64,000 nucleotides of DNA. Origin: Silvibacterium acidisoli (GTDB lineage: Bacteria; Acidobacteriota; Terriglobia; Terriglobales; Acidobacteriaceae). The notes under the pieces were generated by a model, which worked only from the letters and a program-made list of their open reading frames with translations, searched no databases and was not told the origin of the DNA. Below, piece by piece: positions 43,077 to 51,934 of the stretch. The first letter of the stretch is position 1. Every line of letters begins with the position of its first letter. Made by a program: the position numbers and the translations under genes. The stretch is taken from assembly GCA_022870745.1 (NCBI GenBank), contig CP085323.1, positions 4,154,001 to 4,218,000 of the forward strand. Reading direction: 5' to 3'.

Positions 43077-45599
43077 ATGATCAATGTCCTGATGCAGAAC
43101 CTGCGCTACGCCCTGCGGCAACTACGTAAATCTCCTGGCTTCACTTTTACTGTTGTGCTGACGCTTGCGCTCGGTATCGGAGCCAACGCCGCAGTCTTCT
43201 CGCTCTTCGACCAGGTACTGTTGCGAGTCCTGCCTGTGGACCGCCCGAATGAGCTGGTCCGCTTTGAATGGACAGGCGGCTTCAATGGCTCCATCAGCAG
43301 CTTTGCCGGCACAGGGCAGGATTATTTCTCCTACCCGCTCTACAAGGATCTGCGCGATCAGAACCGCATCTTCCAGGGCGTTATCGGTGCTGAGAAGACG
43401 AATGTCGCGCTCTCCTGGCACAACCAGGCAGAGGACGTGGACTCCGAACTCGTTACCGGCAACTATTTCCAGATGCTCGGTCTCCGGTCAGCCTTCGGGC
43501 GCCTGTTCACCGCGCAGGATGAGACGGCGCCGGGCGCCAACCCGGTTGCGATCCTGAGCTACGACTACTGGAAGAGCCATTTTTCCGCGTCGAAAGACGT
43601 CGTCGGTCAGTCGGTCCTGATCAACGGTCATCCCTTCACGATTGTGGGTGTGGGACCGCCGAACTTTATCAGCGCCATCGGCGGTTACAAACCAGGCGTC
43701 TTCCTGCCCGTCACCATGGTAGACATCGCCGTTCCGTGGGCCTCTTCCCAGAAGAGGCTGAGCGAACGCAAGACGCTTTGGATGGTCATGATGGCGCGTC
43801 TCAAGCCGGGAGTGAGCGTTGCCCAGGCGCAGGCAGCCCTTGAGCCCTGGTGGCATGCGCAGCGCGCCAGTGAATTCACCGCGTACTCGAATGTATCGGC
43901 AAGATTCAGGCAGCGCTTCGTCGAAGACTCGCGGATGAAAGTTCTCGACGACTCCAAGGGTTTCTCGATCACCCGGCAGGGCCTGCAATCGCCGCTCATC
44001 ATCCTGATGTGCATGGCCGGACTGCTGGTGGCCATGTGCGCCATCAACGTGGCAACGCTCCTTCTGTTGCGTGCGGTTGCGCGTGCCCGCGAGATCGCCA
44101 TGCGCTATGCGCTCGGCTCGGGACGGGGAAGAATCGTTGGCCAGCTGCTTACCGAAGGCCTCCTGCTCGGCATTACCGGTGCGATCGCCGGCCTTGCGCT
44201 CGCGCCCATGCTGACCGGCGCGATGACGCGCCTGCTGATCCAGTCCACTCCCGGCTCGGAACCCTATTCTTCTGCCGTGGATATGCGAGTGCTGTTCTTT
44301 ACCTTGCTGATTTCGGTTACGGTCAGTGTCCTGTTCAGTATTGCGCCCATTGCACACTTCCTGCGCCCTGATCTCGCCGTGACGCTGCGCCAGAATTCCG
44401 GCACAGCCTCGATCAGCTCGCAACGCTTCCGCAAGATCGCAGTCGGCGTTCAGATCGCTCTCTGCGTGTTGCTGCTGGGCGGGGCCGGCTTGTTCGTGCG
44501 CACTCTCGATAATCTGCGGCGGGAAAACGTCGGCTTCCAGACCTCGAACCTGGTGACCTTCGAACTTGACCCGACAAGCTCCGGTTACAACTCCGTGCGC
44601 ACGGCGCAGACGATCAAGAACTCGCTGGAGACACTCGAGCGCATTCCGGGAGTGCAGGCCGCGGCAGGTACCACTGATCCCGAACTCTCCGGAGACAGCA
44701 GCACCACCAACTTCACTCCGCAGGGATACACGCCGGGTGACGAGGAAAAGGTTGACTTCGAGGCCCCGTCGATCACGCCGCGATACTTCGAAACGCTGCA
44801 GCAGCCCATGCTCGCCGGCCGCGACTTCAACGAAGCCGATATCGATGGAAAGCAGCGCGTCGCTATCGTGAACCTCAGCTTCGCGAAGAAGTTTTTCGGG
44901 TCGCCGCAGGATGCGCTCGGCCGGCTTCTTTCCGATTCCGGCGCAAAGGCGCAGGCTGACATCCAGATCGTTGGCGTTGTCGGTGATACTCGCCATTCCG
45001 ACATCCGCACGCCCGTGGGCCCCGCGGTCTACAGGCCTTATCTGCAACTGAAACAGGCCGTTGGACTGCAAATGTATGTGCGTACGAGCCAGGCTCCCAA
45101 CCAGATGCTGAACGCCGTACGCGAGAGCATTCACAATCTCGATCCTATGCTCGTGGTCGATGGCCTGCGCACCATGCAGGCGCAGATCGACATCAGCGCC
45201 GGTGACGAGCGAGCGCTTGCCATCCTCGCCATTGGCTTCTCCGCATTGGCGATGGTTCTCGCTGCCGTAGGTCTCTACGGTGTTCTGGCGTATTCGACCG
45301 AACAGCGCACCCGCGAGATCGGCGTGCGCCTTGCGCTCGGCGCACAGCGCAGCGGAGTAGTAGGGCTGGTTATGCGGGAGATGGCAATCATCGCCCTTAT
45401 AGCCATCGTCGTTGCCATCCCTTCGATAGTGCTGCTGGCGCACTTCTTTCGAACCCTGCTCTACGGCGTGAGCTCCGCGGATCCCGCCACCATGATTGGC
45501 GTTCTTGGACTGACTGTGATGATGGTCTGTCTTGCAGCCGTCCTGCCTGCACGTAAGGCCGCGTCGATCAACCCGTCGCGCGCCCTGCGTATCGATTAG
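43077..45599 (+). CDS. ADOP-type ABC permease (MacB/FtsX duplication)
   Basis: About 840 residues. The N-terminus (LRYALRQLRKSPGFTFTVV, LALGIGANAAVFSLFDQVLL) is typical of acidobacterial duplicated orphan permeases. The protein has two MacB-like periplasmic core domains and two FtsX permease domains. The first core follows the first membrane segment (GNYFQMLGLRSAFGRLFT near residue 140), and the second starts near residue 480 (RIPGVQAAAGTTDPELSG). FtsX segments include AREIAMRYALGSGRGRI and REIGVRLALGAQRSGVV. No ATPase gene is adjacent. The start could be TTG 43059, ATG 43077 or ATG 43092. It probably exports or senses envelope compounds; function is unproven for the family. Confidence 0.93.
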   Translation: MINVLMQNLRYALRQLRKSPGFTFTVVLTLALGIGANAAVFSLFDQVLLRVLPVDRPNELVRFEWTGGFNGSISSFAGTGQDYFSYPLYKDLRDQNRIFQGVIGAEKTNVALSWHNQAEDVDSELVTGNYFQMLGLRSAFGRLFTAQDETAPGANPVAILSYDYWKSHFSASKDVVGQSVLINGHPFTIVGVGPPNFISAIGGYKPGVFLPVTMVDIAVPWASSQKRLSERKTLWMVMMARLKPGVSVAQAQAALEPWWHAQRASEFTAYSNVSARFRQRFVEDSRMKVLDDSKGFSITRQGLQSPLIILMCMAGLLVAMCAINVATLLLLRAVARAREIAMRYALGSGRGRIVGQLLTEGLLLGITGAIAGLALAPMLTGAMTRLLIQSTPGSEPYSSAVDMRVLFFTLLISVTVSVLFSIAPIAHFLRPDLAVTLRQNSGTASISSQRFRKIAVGVQIALCVLLLGGAGLFVRTLDNLRRENVGFQTSNLVTFELDPTSSGYNSVRTAQTIKNSLETLERIPGVQAAAGTTDPELSGDSSTTNFTPQGYTPGDEEKVDFEAPSITPRYFETLQQPMLAGRDFNEADIDGKQRVAIVNLSFAKKFFGSPQDALGRLLSDSGAKAQADIQIVGVVGDTRHSDIRTPVGPAVYRPYLQLKQAVGLQMYVRTSQAPNQMLNAVRESIHNLDPMLVVDGLRTMQAQIDISAGDERALAILAIGFSALAMVLAAVGLYGVLAYSTEQRTREIGVRLALGAQRSGVVGLVMREMAIIALIAIVVAIPSIVLLAHFFRTLLYGVSSADPATMIGVLGLTVMMVCLAAVLPARKAASINPSRALRID

Positions 45600-46228
45600 G
45601 TTTCGGAAGCGGCCCTGTTGCGGGCAGAGAATCAGCCCTGCTCGCAATCCCTTCAACAAGATGGGGCTTCAGCGACGACGGCCCCTCTTGACCTCATTCA
45701 CCAGCGGAGTTAGCCTGCAGGTACACGGGAAAGGAGGATGATCCAGTCTATGAAATGTTCCGAAAGCGGTAGTTGCAAGACAACACGTGAGGTGACTGAG
45801 GCTTAGAGCGCCCTTTGCTCTAGTCCTGGCGATTCCGCACCATTCTCGCCGAGGCCCATTTCCAGCAAGGGTGCCTCAGGTCAAAATAAACAGTTCACCG
45901 GTGATCAAGGCCCGCTGCGTCCATCAGGACCGCGGGCCTTTCACATGCCCTCCATAAGTTCGTTTTATTCCGCGCCGCAAACCGGCAAATTTTCCTGTTC
46001 GACTAAGCCATCTGCCCTATGAGGCGGTTGGGAAGCTGTGTTTTGATGTTGGGACTTCAAACGTTTCAACAATCGGCGCGTTGAACGTTATCTCCGCATC
46101 AACAGTTCACAAAAAACGGATAAATTCTTCTGCTCGAATTGCCGTCCTCGCGATTCGACATCGGTGTCACACATGGTTTTTTAGAAATCAAGCCGTCTTC
46201 AAACTTTGCTGTACTGAGAGGAAACACC
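45600..46228 (+). other. Intergenic region before the second Oar gene
   Basis: 629 bp without a convincing gene. It contains the ADOP terminator at 45907-45940. A 24-codon frame at about 45739 is preceded by AAAGGAGG and encodes KCSESGSCK, but its ATG is too close to the site. A dyad TAGAGC/GCTCTA occurs near 45804. The last ~150 bp before the Oar start are AT-richer and likely hold its promoter. No tRNA-like fold was found. Confidence 0.35.
45907..45940 (+). terminator. Hairpin after the ADOP gene
   Basis: A 9-bp outer stem (AAGGCCCGC / GCGGGCCTT) enclosing a second 4-bp stem GTCC/GGAC with an ATCA loop; TTTC follows. It is a likely terminator, though 300 bp from the ADOP stop. Confidence 0.65.
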
Positions 46229-49200
46229 ATGCTTTCTCGCTTCGCGAAGTCTTTGATCGTTTTTGCTTCTATCTGTTTCAGCTGTTCCATTTGGAGCCAG
46301 TCCGTCGATACAGGATTTGCAGGAACCGCCACCGATAGCTCCGGCGCCGTTCTGCCCAATGCCACAATCACCATTTCTTCTGCTGCAAATGGCTTCTCCC
46401 GTACCGTGAGCACGGGCTCACAAGGTGAATACGAACTCCGCTACCTCAAGCCCGGCAGTTACGACATCCGTGTTTCCGCACCTGGTTTCGGTACCCAGGC
46501 AGAGAACGGTGTCGTCCTGCAGATAGGCCAACTCGATAAGCTCGACTTCAAGCTCAGCGCGGCATCCACGCAACAGGTCGTCGAGGTTCAGGCCACGCAG
46601 CCGCTGCTGCAGAGCGAAAACGCAAGCCTTGGCGCGGTCATCGGCCCTGAGCGCACACAGAACCTGCCGCTCAACGGACGCAAGTTCGACGACCTCTCCG
46701 TGCTCACCCCCGGCGTCAGCGTTTACAACCCCGACGTTCACTCGTCCAGCACCGACGGCTCGACCATCAGCTCGAATGGCGGCCGCTCCACCTGGGGACA
46801 GATCAACGTCGACGGCGTGACCATGGTCAACAACCGCCACGCATACGTGAATCTCTATCCGTCGATCGATGCCATCCAGGAGTTCCGCGTACAGACCGGC
46901 AACTACTCGTCGGAGTACGGCGGCAGCGCGGGCGCGAACGTCAACATCCAGCTCAAGTCGGGAACGAACGAGTTTCACGGCAGCGCCTTCGAGTTCATCC
47001 GCAACGACGCGGTAGACGCGCGCAACTACTTCCTGCCGTCTCCGCTGCCTAAGAACGTGCTCAAGCAGAATCAGTTCGGGGGCACGGTCGGCGGCCCCAT
47101 CGTCAAGGACAAGACCTTCTTCTTCTTCAGCTATGAAGGCCTGCGGTCCGTGCAGCAGTTCCCGGGCACCGCAATCGTGCTGACAGAGGCGCAGCGCAAT
47201 GGAGACTTCTCCGCAAGCTCGACGCCGATCATCAATCCCAACACCGGCGCGGCTTACCCAAACAACCAGATCCCCGTCGATCCGGTTGCGAGAAACATCA
47301 TCGACAACTACATGCCGCTGCCCAACATCGCCAGCAGTAACGGCGGATCGAACTATGCAGGCTCAAGTGAAGGCAATCTGAGCGTGAACCAGTACCTGAT
47401 TCGCCTCGATCACAAATTCAGCGACAAGGACCAGCTCTTCGTCCACTATGTCTACGCCAACCGCAACTTCCCGACGACTGACCTGAATCCGAATTTCACC
47501 TTCACCGGAACCTATCCGATTCACAATGCAGCATTGCAGTACCTGCACATCTTTTCGCCGCAGTTGGTCAACGAGCTTCGCCTCGGCACTGATCTCGAAC
47601 ACGTGCAGCAGCTCAGCACCCGCACCGGGACAGGCTTCACCGTGCAATCGCTCGGCATCAACGGCTACAACGTGGGAGGCCCCAATGGCCGTCCGTTGAA
47701 GCCGAATGAAGAAGGCTTCCCGCTGCTCGAAATCTCCGGCTATCTCGGCATGGGCGACGATAAGGCTGCATCGAATCTCGACGACAGCCGCACCTATCAA
47801 CTCGTCGATACCATGACGTGGACGAAGGGCAAGCACACTCTCGTCTTCGGCGCCGACCTTCGCCACCTGCAGGACAACGCAACAACCAACAACACTCCCT
47901 TCGGCGAGATGGACTTCACTTCGGATATCTCGGGCGATCCGGCCGCCGCGTTCATGCTCGGTTATCCGCGTACATCGCTCACGCCGGAAGGTGTGCCGAT
48001 CACCAAGGCCCGTCAGTGGCGCACGGCTGAATTCTTCCAGGACAACTGGCGCGTCACTCCGAAGCTGACCCTCAACCTTGGCGTGCGTTATGATCTCTTC
48101 GCACCGCCGGTCGATATCAACAACGTAAGCCGCACGCTCGACTTCAGCACTCCTGTGCCGACGTTCACGCCTGGTCCCGGCGAGCGCCTCGACCCCATCT
48201 GGAGCATCTCCCACAAGGACTTCGGTCCGCGCCTCGGCTTCGCTTACCAGGCAACGCCGACGATGGTGGTGCGCGGCGGATACAGCCTCTCTTACTACGG
48301 AGGGCAGTTCGACCACATCAACATCCTGCAGCTCAATCCGCCTACCGCGGGAAGCCTTACGATCACCAATCCCAGCACCGATCCCATCGCGACCATCGAG
48401 ACGCCGGTACCGGCTGCGCTCTATCCCGCGAACCCTTACTTCAACGCCGTCACGCTGCCGGCGGACCGCAAGCATCCCGATCTTTACCTGCAGACCTATA
48501 ACCTGACCGTCTCGAAGCAGTTCGGTTCCAACGTGCTCGACATCTCCTACGTCGGCGTGAAGGGAACCAACGAAGACTCGAGCATCAAGAACTTCAACTC
48601 GCCTGCCCCGGGTCCGGGTGACATCCAGGCACGCCGCCCCTACAACACCTTCGCCCGCATCCGCTACCAGGATTTCCAGGGCGCGTCGAACTATAACGGA
48701 TTGCAGACACACTTCGAGCATCGCCTTACGCAGGGCCTCAGCCTGACCGTGGCCTATACGTTTGCCCACGAGCTCGACAACCAGATGTGGGATACGAACG
48801 GCGGCGGCTGCGGCTGCCAGAACCCGCGTGATCCGCATGAATGGGCCAGCGGCGTGACCGATCAGCGGCACAACCTCGCCATCGGCTATGTCTGGGCTTT
48901 GCCCAGCGCCAAGGTTAATCGTGCACTCGGAGGCGTTATCAACGGATGGACGCTCGACGGCCTCATTCAGGTCGCCAGCGGCAATCCGTATGACATCGAA
49001 GAAGCATCGGACACGCAGAACACCGACGGCATGTGGGAGCGCCCGAACGTGGTTCCAGGCCAGAAGCTGACCGTCGATCATCGCAGCATCGACAACTGGT
49101 TCAACACCGCCGCATTCACGCCCAGCATTTATGAATACGGCGATTCGCACCGCAACCCGCTGGTCTCTCCGGCCACCCGCGTGCTCAATCTCTCGATCAT

Positions 49201-49387
49201 GAAGGAACTCAAGATGCCCTTCGATGAGAAGCAGAGCCTGCAGGTACGCTTCGAGGCATTCAACGCCTTCAACACGCCGCAGTGGTCCACACCCGATGCC
49301 AATCTCGGCGACGGCAACTTCGGCAAGGTTACCTCGACCGCAATCGACAACCGCGAACTGCAGCTGGCTTTGAAGTACTTCTTCTAG
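46229..49387 (+). CDS. Oar-type TonB-dependent receptor-like protein
   Basis: About 1052 residues from ATG 46229 (GAGAGGA upstream), with a signal peptide MLSRFAKSLIVFASICFSCS. A carboxypeptidase-like regulatory domain (GTATDSSGAVLPNATITI, ELRYLKPGSYDIRVSAPGFG) is followed by a plug domain (LPLNGRKFDDLSVLTPGVSV, INVDGVTMVNN, YGGSAGANVNIQLKSGTNEF). A long beta-barrel ends in LQLALKYFF. The sequence contains a GGGCGCQNP segment and many Asn/Thr-rich loops. It is a standard acidobacterial Oar family member. It probably imports complex organic ligands across the outer membrane using TonB. No substrate-specific genes adjoin, so the ligand is unknown. Confidence 0.93.
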   Translation: MLSRFAKSLIVFASICFSCSIWSQSVDTGFAGTATDSSGAVLPNATITISSAANGFSRTVSTGSQGEYELRYLKPGSYDIRVSAPGFGTQAENGVVLQIGQLDKLDFKLSAASTQQVVEVQATQPLLQSENASLGAVIGPERTQNLPLNGRKFDDLSVLTPGVSVYNPDVHSSSTDGSTISSNGGRSTWGQINVDGVTMVNNRHAYVNLYPSIDAIQEFRVQTGNYSSEYGGSAGANVNIQLKSGTNEFHGSAFEFIRNDAVDARNYFLPSPLPKNVLKQNQFGGTVGGPIVKDKTFFFFSYEGLRSVQQFPGTAIVLTEAQRNGDFSASSTPIINPNTGAAYPNNQIPVDPVARNIIDNYMPLPNIASSNGGSNYAGSSEGNLSVNQYLIRLDHKFSDKDQLFVHYVYANRNFPTTDLNPNFTFTGTYPIHNAALQYLHIFSPQLVNELRLGTDLEHVQQLSTRTGTGFTVQSLGINGYNVGGPNGRPLKPNEEGFPLLEISGYLGMGDDKAASNLDDSRTYQLVDTMTWTKGKHTLVFGADLRHLQDNATTNNTPFGEMDFTSDISGDPAAAFMLGYPRTSLTPEGVPITKARQWRTAEFFQDNWRVTPKLTLNLGVRYDLFAPPVDINNVSRTLDFSTPVPTFTPGPGERLDPIWSISHKDFGPRLGFAYQATPTMVVRGGYSLSYYGGQFDHINILQLNPPTAGSLTITNPSTDPIATIETPVPAALYPANPYFNAVTLPADRKHPDLYLQTYNLTVSKQFGSNVLDISYVGVKGTNEDSSIKNFNSPAPGPGDIQARRPYNTFARIRYQDFQGASNYNGLQTHFEHRLTQGLSLTVAYTFAHELDNQMWDTNGGGCGCQNPRDPHEWASGVTDQRHNLAIGYVWALPSAKVNRALGGVINGWTLDGLIQVASGNPYDIEEASDTQNTDGMWERPNVVPGQKLTVDHRSIDNWFNTAAFTPSIYEYGDSHRNPLVSPATRVLNLSIMKELKMPFDEKQSLQVRFEAFNAFNTPQWSTPDANLGDGNFGKVTSTAIDNRELQLALKYFF

Positions 49388-49405
49388 CCTGTTGGAACGC
49401 CTCCC

Positions 49406-49440
49406 GGCCATCTTCCTTCGTGGAAGATGGCCTCTTCTTT
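49406..49440 (+). terminator. Intrinsic terminator of the second Oar gene
   Basis: An 11-bp stem (GGCCATCTTCC / GGAAGATGGCC) with a TTCGT loop and a T-rich tail (TCTTCTTTTT). Confidence 0.9.
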
Positions 49441-49458
49441 TTGCCGTCTCAAAATTTG

Positions 49459-49588
49459 TCATTCCGAGCAAGGCGAGGAATCTGCATGACGGTGCCATTC
49501 TGTCGATGCGTCCCGCCGAGGTGCAAACAGGTAGGTCAGGGCTTTAGCCCTGACACAATCATTAAGCAGTGGAGCGGCTTCAGCCGCT
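49459..49588. repeat. Compound intergenic repeat with two palindromes
   Basis: The first part (GTCATTCCGAGCAAGGCGAG) resembles a widespread acidobacterial intergenic repeat. Two stem-loops follow: GGTCAGGGC TTTA GCCCTGAC at 49535-49554 and AGCGGC TTCA GCCGCT at 49573-49588. The paired short palindromes look like a REP/BIME unit. It ends just before the YdeI-like gene. Confidence 0.6.
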
Positions 49589-49607
49589 GAGGTTCCGCGC
49601 ATCTACA

Positions 49608-50312
49608 ATGGCAGCCATGCCGAAGTCCGCCGCCAAGACCTTCAAAGCCACGCTCGTCCCGCACGATTCCGCGCTGGGATGGACCATCGTGCGTATCCCT
49701 CGAACGAGCAGCGATGAATGGAAGACCACCCGGCATTTCCCGATCAAAGGATCCATTCAGAGCGTAAGTCTCCTGGCGAAAGAACCGTTTGCCTTTCGCT
49801 CCTCGGTTTTCCCTGATGGCAAGGGAGGCTTCTTCCTGCTGGTGAGAAAGGACATGCAGAAAGCGGCGAAAGTCACCCTCGGCAGTACCGCCCGTTTCAG
49901 CATCGAGCCGGATGAGGAGAAGCGAGAATACGTGATGCCTCCTGAACTCAGCAAGGCTCTTACTGGCGCGGCATCGTTAAAGAAGTGGTTCGAGAAGCTT
50001 CCGCCCGGCTTTCGCAAATACGTCGTCAGCAATATCACTGCATCGAAGAGCGCCGAGACAAGGCAGCGCCGTGCCGAACGCATGGCCGAGATCCTGTATT
50101 GCATGAAAGAGGCGGAGACCGAACTGCCACCCATCCTCGAGGCTGCCTTTATCAAGACACCAAAAGTCCGCAAGGGATGGGAGCTGATGACACCAATTCA
50201 GCGGCGCGGCCATATCTGGGGCATCTTCAATTACCAGAGCCCGGAGTCGCGCCAGAAGCGCACGGACAAGGCGGTCGAGGAAGCCATTCGAATCGCCGAA
50301 TCCAAATTATGA
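49608..50312 (+). CDS. YdeI/OmpD-associated family protein
   Basis: 234 residues with two parts. Residues ~8-95 form a DUF1905-like beta-barrel domain (FKATLVPHDSALGWTIVRIP, GGFFLLVRKDMQKAAKV). Residues ~110-230 are the YdeI helical domain, with LKKWFEKLPPGFRKYVVSNI, ASKSAETRQRRAERMAEIL and SPESRQKRTDKAVEEAIRI. Family members are linked to polymyxin resistance or bacteriocin protection in enterobacteria, but the molecular role is unknown. The start at ATG 49608 is favoured over 49617 by length only. Its last bases overlap the left arm of the toxin-antitoxin operator at 50305-50340. Confidence 0.82.
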   Translation: MAAMPKSAAKTFKATLVPHDSALGWTIVRIPRTSSDEWKTTRHFPIKGSIQSVSLLAKEPFAFRSSVFPDGKGGFFLLVRKDMQKAAKVTLGSTARFSIEPDEEKREYVMPPELSKALTGAASLKKWFEKLPPGFRKYVVSNITASKSAETRQRRAERMAEILYCMKEAETELPPILEAAFIKTPKVRKGWELMTPIQRRGHIWGIFNYQSPESRQKRTDKAVEEAIRIAESKL

Positions 50313-50340
50313 CCATGGTAAAATGACCATGGTCATAATT
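50305..50340. promoter_or_regulatory. Perfect palindromic operator of the toxin-antitoxin genes
   Basis: Exact 15-bp arms AATTATGACCATGGT and ACCATGGTCATAATT with a 6-base spacer, 13 bp before the antitoxin ATG. Such sites bind the antitoxin and toxin-antitoxin complex for autorepression. The left arm includes the stop codon of the YdeI-like gene. Confidence 0.85.
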
Positions 50341-50353
50341 TCAGGAGCCAACC

Positions 50354-50599
50354 ATGAAGACCATGCCAGCAGGGAAGTTCAAAACGCACTGCCTGTCCGT
50401 GATAGACGAGATCTACAACAAGCACGAGGAGATCGTCATCACGAAACACGGCAAGCCCATGGCGCGGGTTGTGCCGCTGAAGCAGAGCCCACCTGCAAAG
50501 CTGGACGACATCTTTGGTTTCGCGCGAGGCATGGGGAAGATTACGGGAGACATCGTCTCGCCGGTTGACGATCCCGAAAGCTGGAACTCTGAAAAGTGA
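50354..50599 (+). CDS. Phd/YefM-type antitoxin
   Basis: 81 residues. The N-terminal DNA-binding and dimer half has the Phd fold pattern (MPAGKFKTHCLSVIDEI, EEIVITKHGKPMARVVPLK). The C-terminal half (LDDIFGFARGMGKITGDI ... DPESWNSEK) is the flexible part that wraps the toxin. It neutralises the PIN toxin encoded next and probably represses the operon through the palindrome 13 bp upstream. The stop codon overlaps the toxin GTG start by four bases, as is common in these pairs. The system is complete and full length. Confidence 0.93.
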   Translation: MKTMPAGKFKTHCLSVIDEIYNKHEEIVITKHGKPMARVVPLKQSPPAKLDDIFGFARGMGKITGDIVSPVDDPESWNSEK

Positions 50600-50988
50600 T
50601 CGTTCTCGACACCCACGTAATACTTTGGCTGGCTCTTGAGCCCGATGGTTTGTCGCGTCCCGCAACGGCGGCGATACAGCAGGCGCGTCTTTCCTCGCTG
50701 TCAATCCTGATCTCCGGGATTTCTCTCTATGAAATCGCCCGTGCTTCGGAGCGGGGTCGCATCGACCTGCAGAGTTCGACAGAAGCTTTCTTCGAACGGG
50801 TGCTTTCAACGCTTACTGTGCGGCCCGTCAGTCCATCGGTTTCCCTTATTGCAGCGAAACTTCCGGCGGCATTTCCGGGCGATCCGGCGGACCGCATCAT
50901 CGCCGCCACCGCCATCTCCGAAGGCGCTTCCCTGATCACTGCCGACCAGCACATTCGCCGCTCCCGCGCGGTGAAAACCGTTTGGTAA
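50596..50988 (+). CDS. vapC: PIN-domain ribonuclease toxin (VapC-like)
   Basis: 130 residues from GTG 50596. The PIN acidic residues are in place: LDTHVILW (Asp5), ISLYEIARAS (Glu near 46), DPADRIIAATAI (Asp near 97) and LITADQHI (Asp near 115). The enzyme cuts RNA with Mg or Mn when not bound by its antitoxin, slowing growth. The gene overlaps the antitoxin stop, so the two are translationally coupled. Together with the operator it forms an intact type II toxin-antitoxin module with no sign of decay. Confidence 0.94.
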   Translation: MIVLDTHVILWLALEPDGLSRPATAAIQQARLSSLSILISGISLYEIARASERGRIDLQSSTEAFFERVLSTLTVRPVSPSVSLIAAKLPAAFPGDPADRIIAATAISEGASLITADQHIRRSRAVKTVW

Positions 50989-51033
50989 TCGCTGTCACAT
51001 CGCGCGGCCTCAAATCCGCTCTACAATAAATCC

Positions 51034-51804
51034 ATGGAACCCCTCGTAATCGCAGGGCGGGCCTTCCAATCCCGTCTGATTGTTGGAACCGGCAAGTACA
51101 AGGATGGCCCTGAGACCCAGGCTGCCATCGAAGCCTCCGGTGCGGAGATGGTCACTGTTGCTGTGCGCCGCGTGAATCTCGACCGCTCCAAGGAATCTCT
51201 TCTCGACTTCATTGACCCCGAACGCTACTTCCTGCTGCCGAACACCGCCGGCTGCTACACCGCTGAAGAGGCCATCCGCGCCGCTCGGCTGGGCAGGGAA
51301 GTTGGTATCTCCGACTGGGTGAAGATCGAGGTCATAGGCGACCAGGCCACGCTCTACCCCGACGTGCAGGCCACGCTGGAGGCCACCCGCACGCTGGTGA
51401 AGGAAGGCTTTACAGTTCTCCCCTATACCTCTGACGATATTGTGTTTGCGCGTCGCCTGATCGATGTTGGAGCAGCCGCCGTCATGCCCCTCGCCGCGCC
51501 TATCGGCAGCGGCCTCGGCATTCAGAATCGCGCCACGCTCCAGATCCTGCGGGAGAAGATCACCGAAGTTCCGCTGATCGTCGACGCCGGTGTGGGCACC
51601 GCATCTGACGCCGCGTTGGCGCTCGAGATGGGCGCGGACGGAGTACTGATGAATACTGCCATCGCCGCAGCCGCCAATCCGATCCTGATGGCCGAGGCCA
51701 TGCAGCATGCGGTGATCGCGGGCCGCCAGGCCTACGTCGCCGGACGGATGAGCCGCAAGCTCTACGCTACCGCGAGCTCTCCGCTCGAGGGTATCTCGAA
51801 GTAG
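51034..51804 (+). CDS. thiG: Thiazole synthase
   Basis: 256 residues, a TIM-barrel enzyme that builds the thiazole phosphate of thiamine from deoxyxylulose phosphate, a sulfur carrier and dehydroglycine. Hallmarks are [20 protein letters not shown] near residue 14, VRRVNLDR near 45, [19 protein letters not shown] near 68 and the Schiff-base lysine in WVKIEVIGD (near 98). [16 protein letters not shown] and [23 protein letters not shown] complete the phosphate site. The other thiamine genes (thiS, thiH, thiO, thiE) are not adjacent, so here it stands alone. It starts about 45 bp after the toxin gene and could share its transcript. Confidence 0.97.
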   Translation: MEPLVIAGRAFQSRLIVGTGKYKDGPETQAAIEASGAEMVTVAVRRVNLDRSKESLLDFIDPERYFLLPNTAGCYTAEEAIRAARLGREVGISDWVKIEVIGDQATLYPDVQATLEATRTLVKEGFTVLPYTSDDIVFARRLIDVGAAAVMPLAAPIGSGLGIQNRATLQILREKITEVPLIVDAGVGTASDAALALEMGADGVLMNTAIAAAANPILMAEAMQHAVIAGRQAYVAGRMSRKLYATASSPLEGISK

Positions 51805-51828
51805 CCGGGATCGCGATAAAAGCACTCC

Positions 51829-51898
51829 CCGCCAAGCCGCAAAGGACGCAAAGAAAAGCCGCAAAGTTTTCGAGACTTTGCGGCCTTCGTCTTGGCGG
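51829..51898. repeat. Nested inverted repeat with CGCAAAG units
   Basis: Outer arms CCGCCAAG and CTTGGCGG enclose a 10-bp inner stem GCCGCAAAGT / ACTTTGCGGC. The left side carries repeated (C)CGCAAAG units. It lies between convergent thiG and moaA and may be a mobile-repeat remnant that also acts as a terminator. Confidence 0.6.
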
Positions 51899-51934
51899 TG
51901 AACGTATTTGGGTTCTTCGAGCCGTTAAGCCGGC

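Noticed and set aside
43488-45659. 723-residue open frame antisense to the ADOP permease
   Set aside because: The plus-strand frame has clear MacB/FtsX motifs; the antisense frame is rich in His/Arg/Gly with no motif and is a shadow of GC-biased codons.
47363-49498. 711-residue open frame antisense to the second Oar gene
   Set aside because: It covers a well-supported receptor on the other strand and shows no domain or signal of its own.
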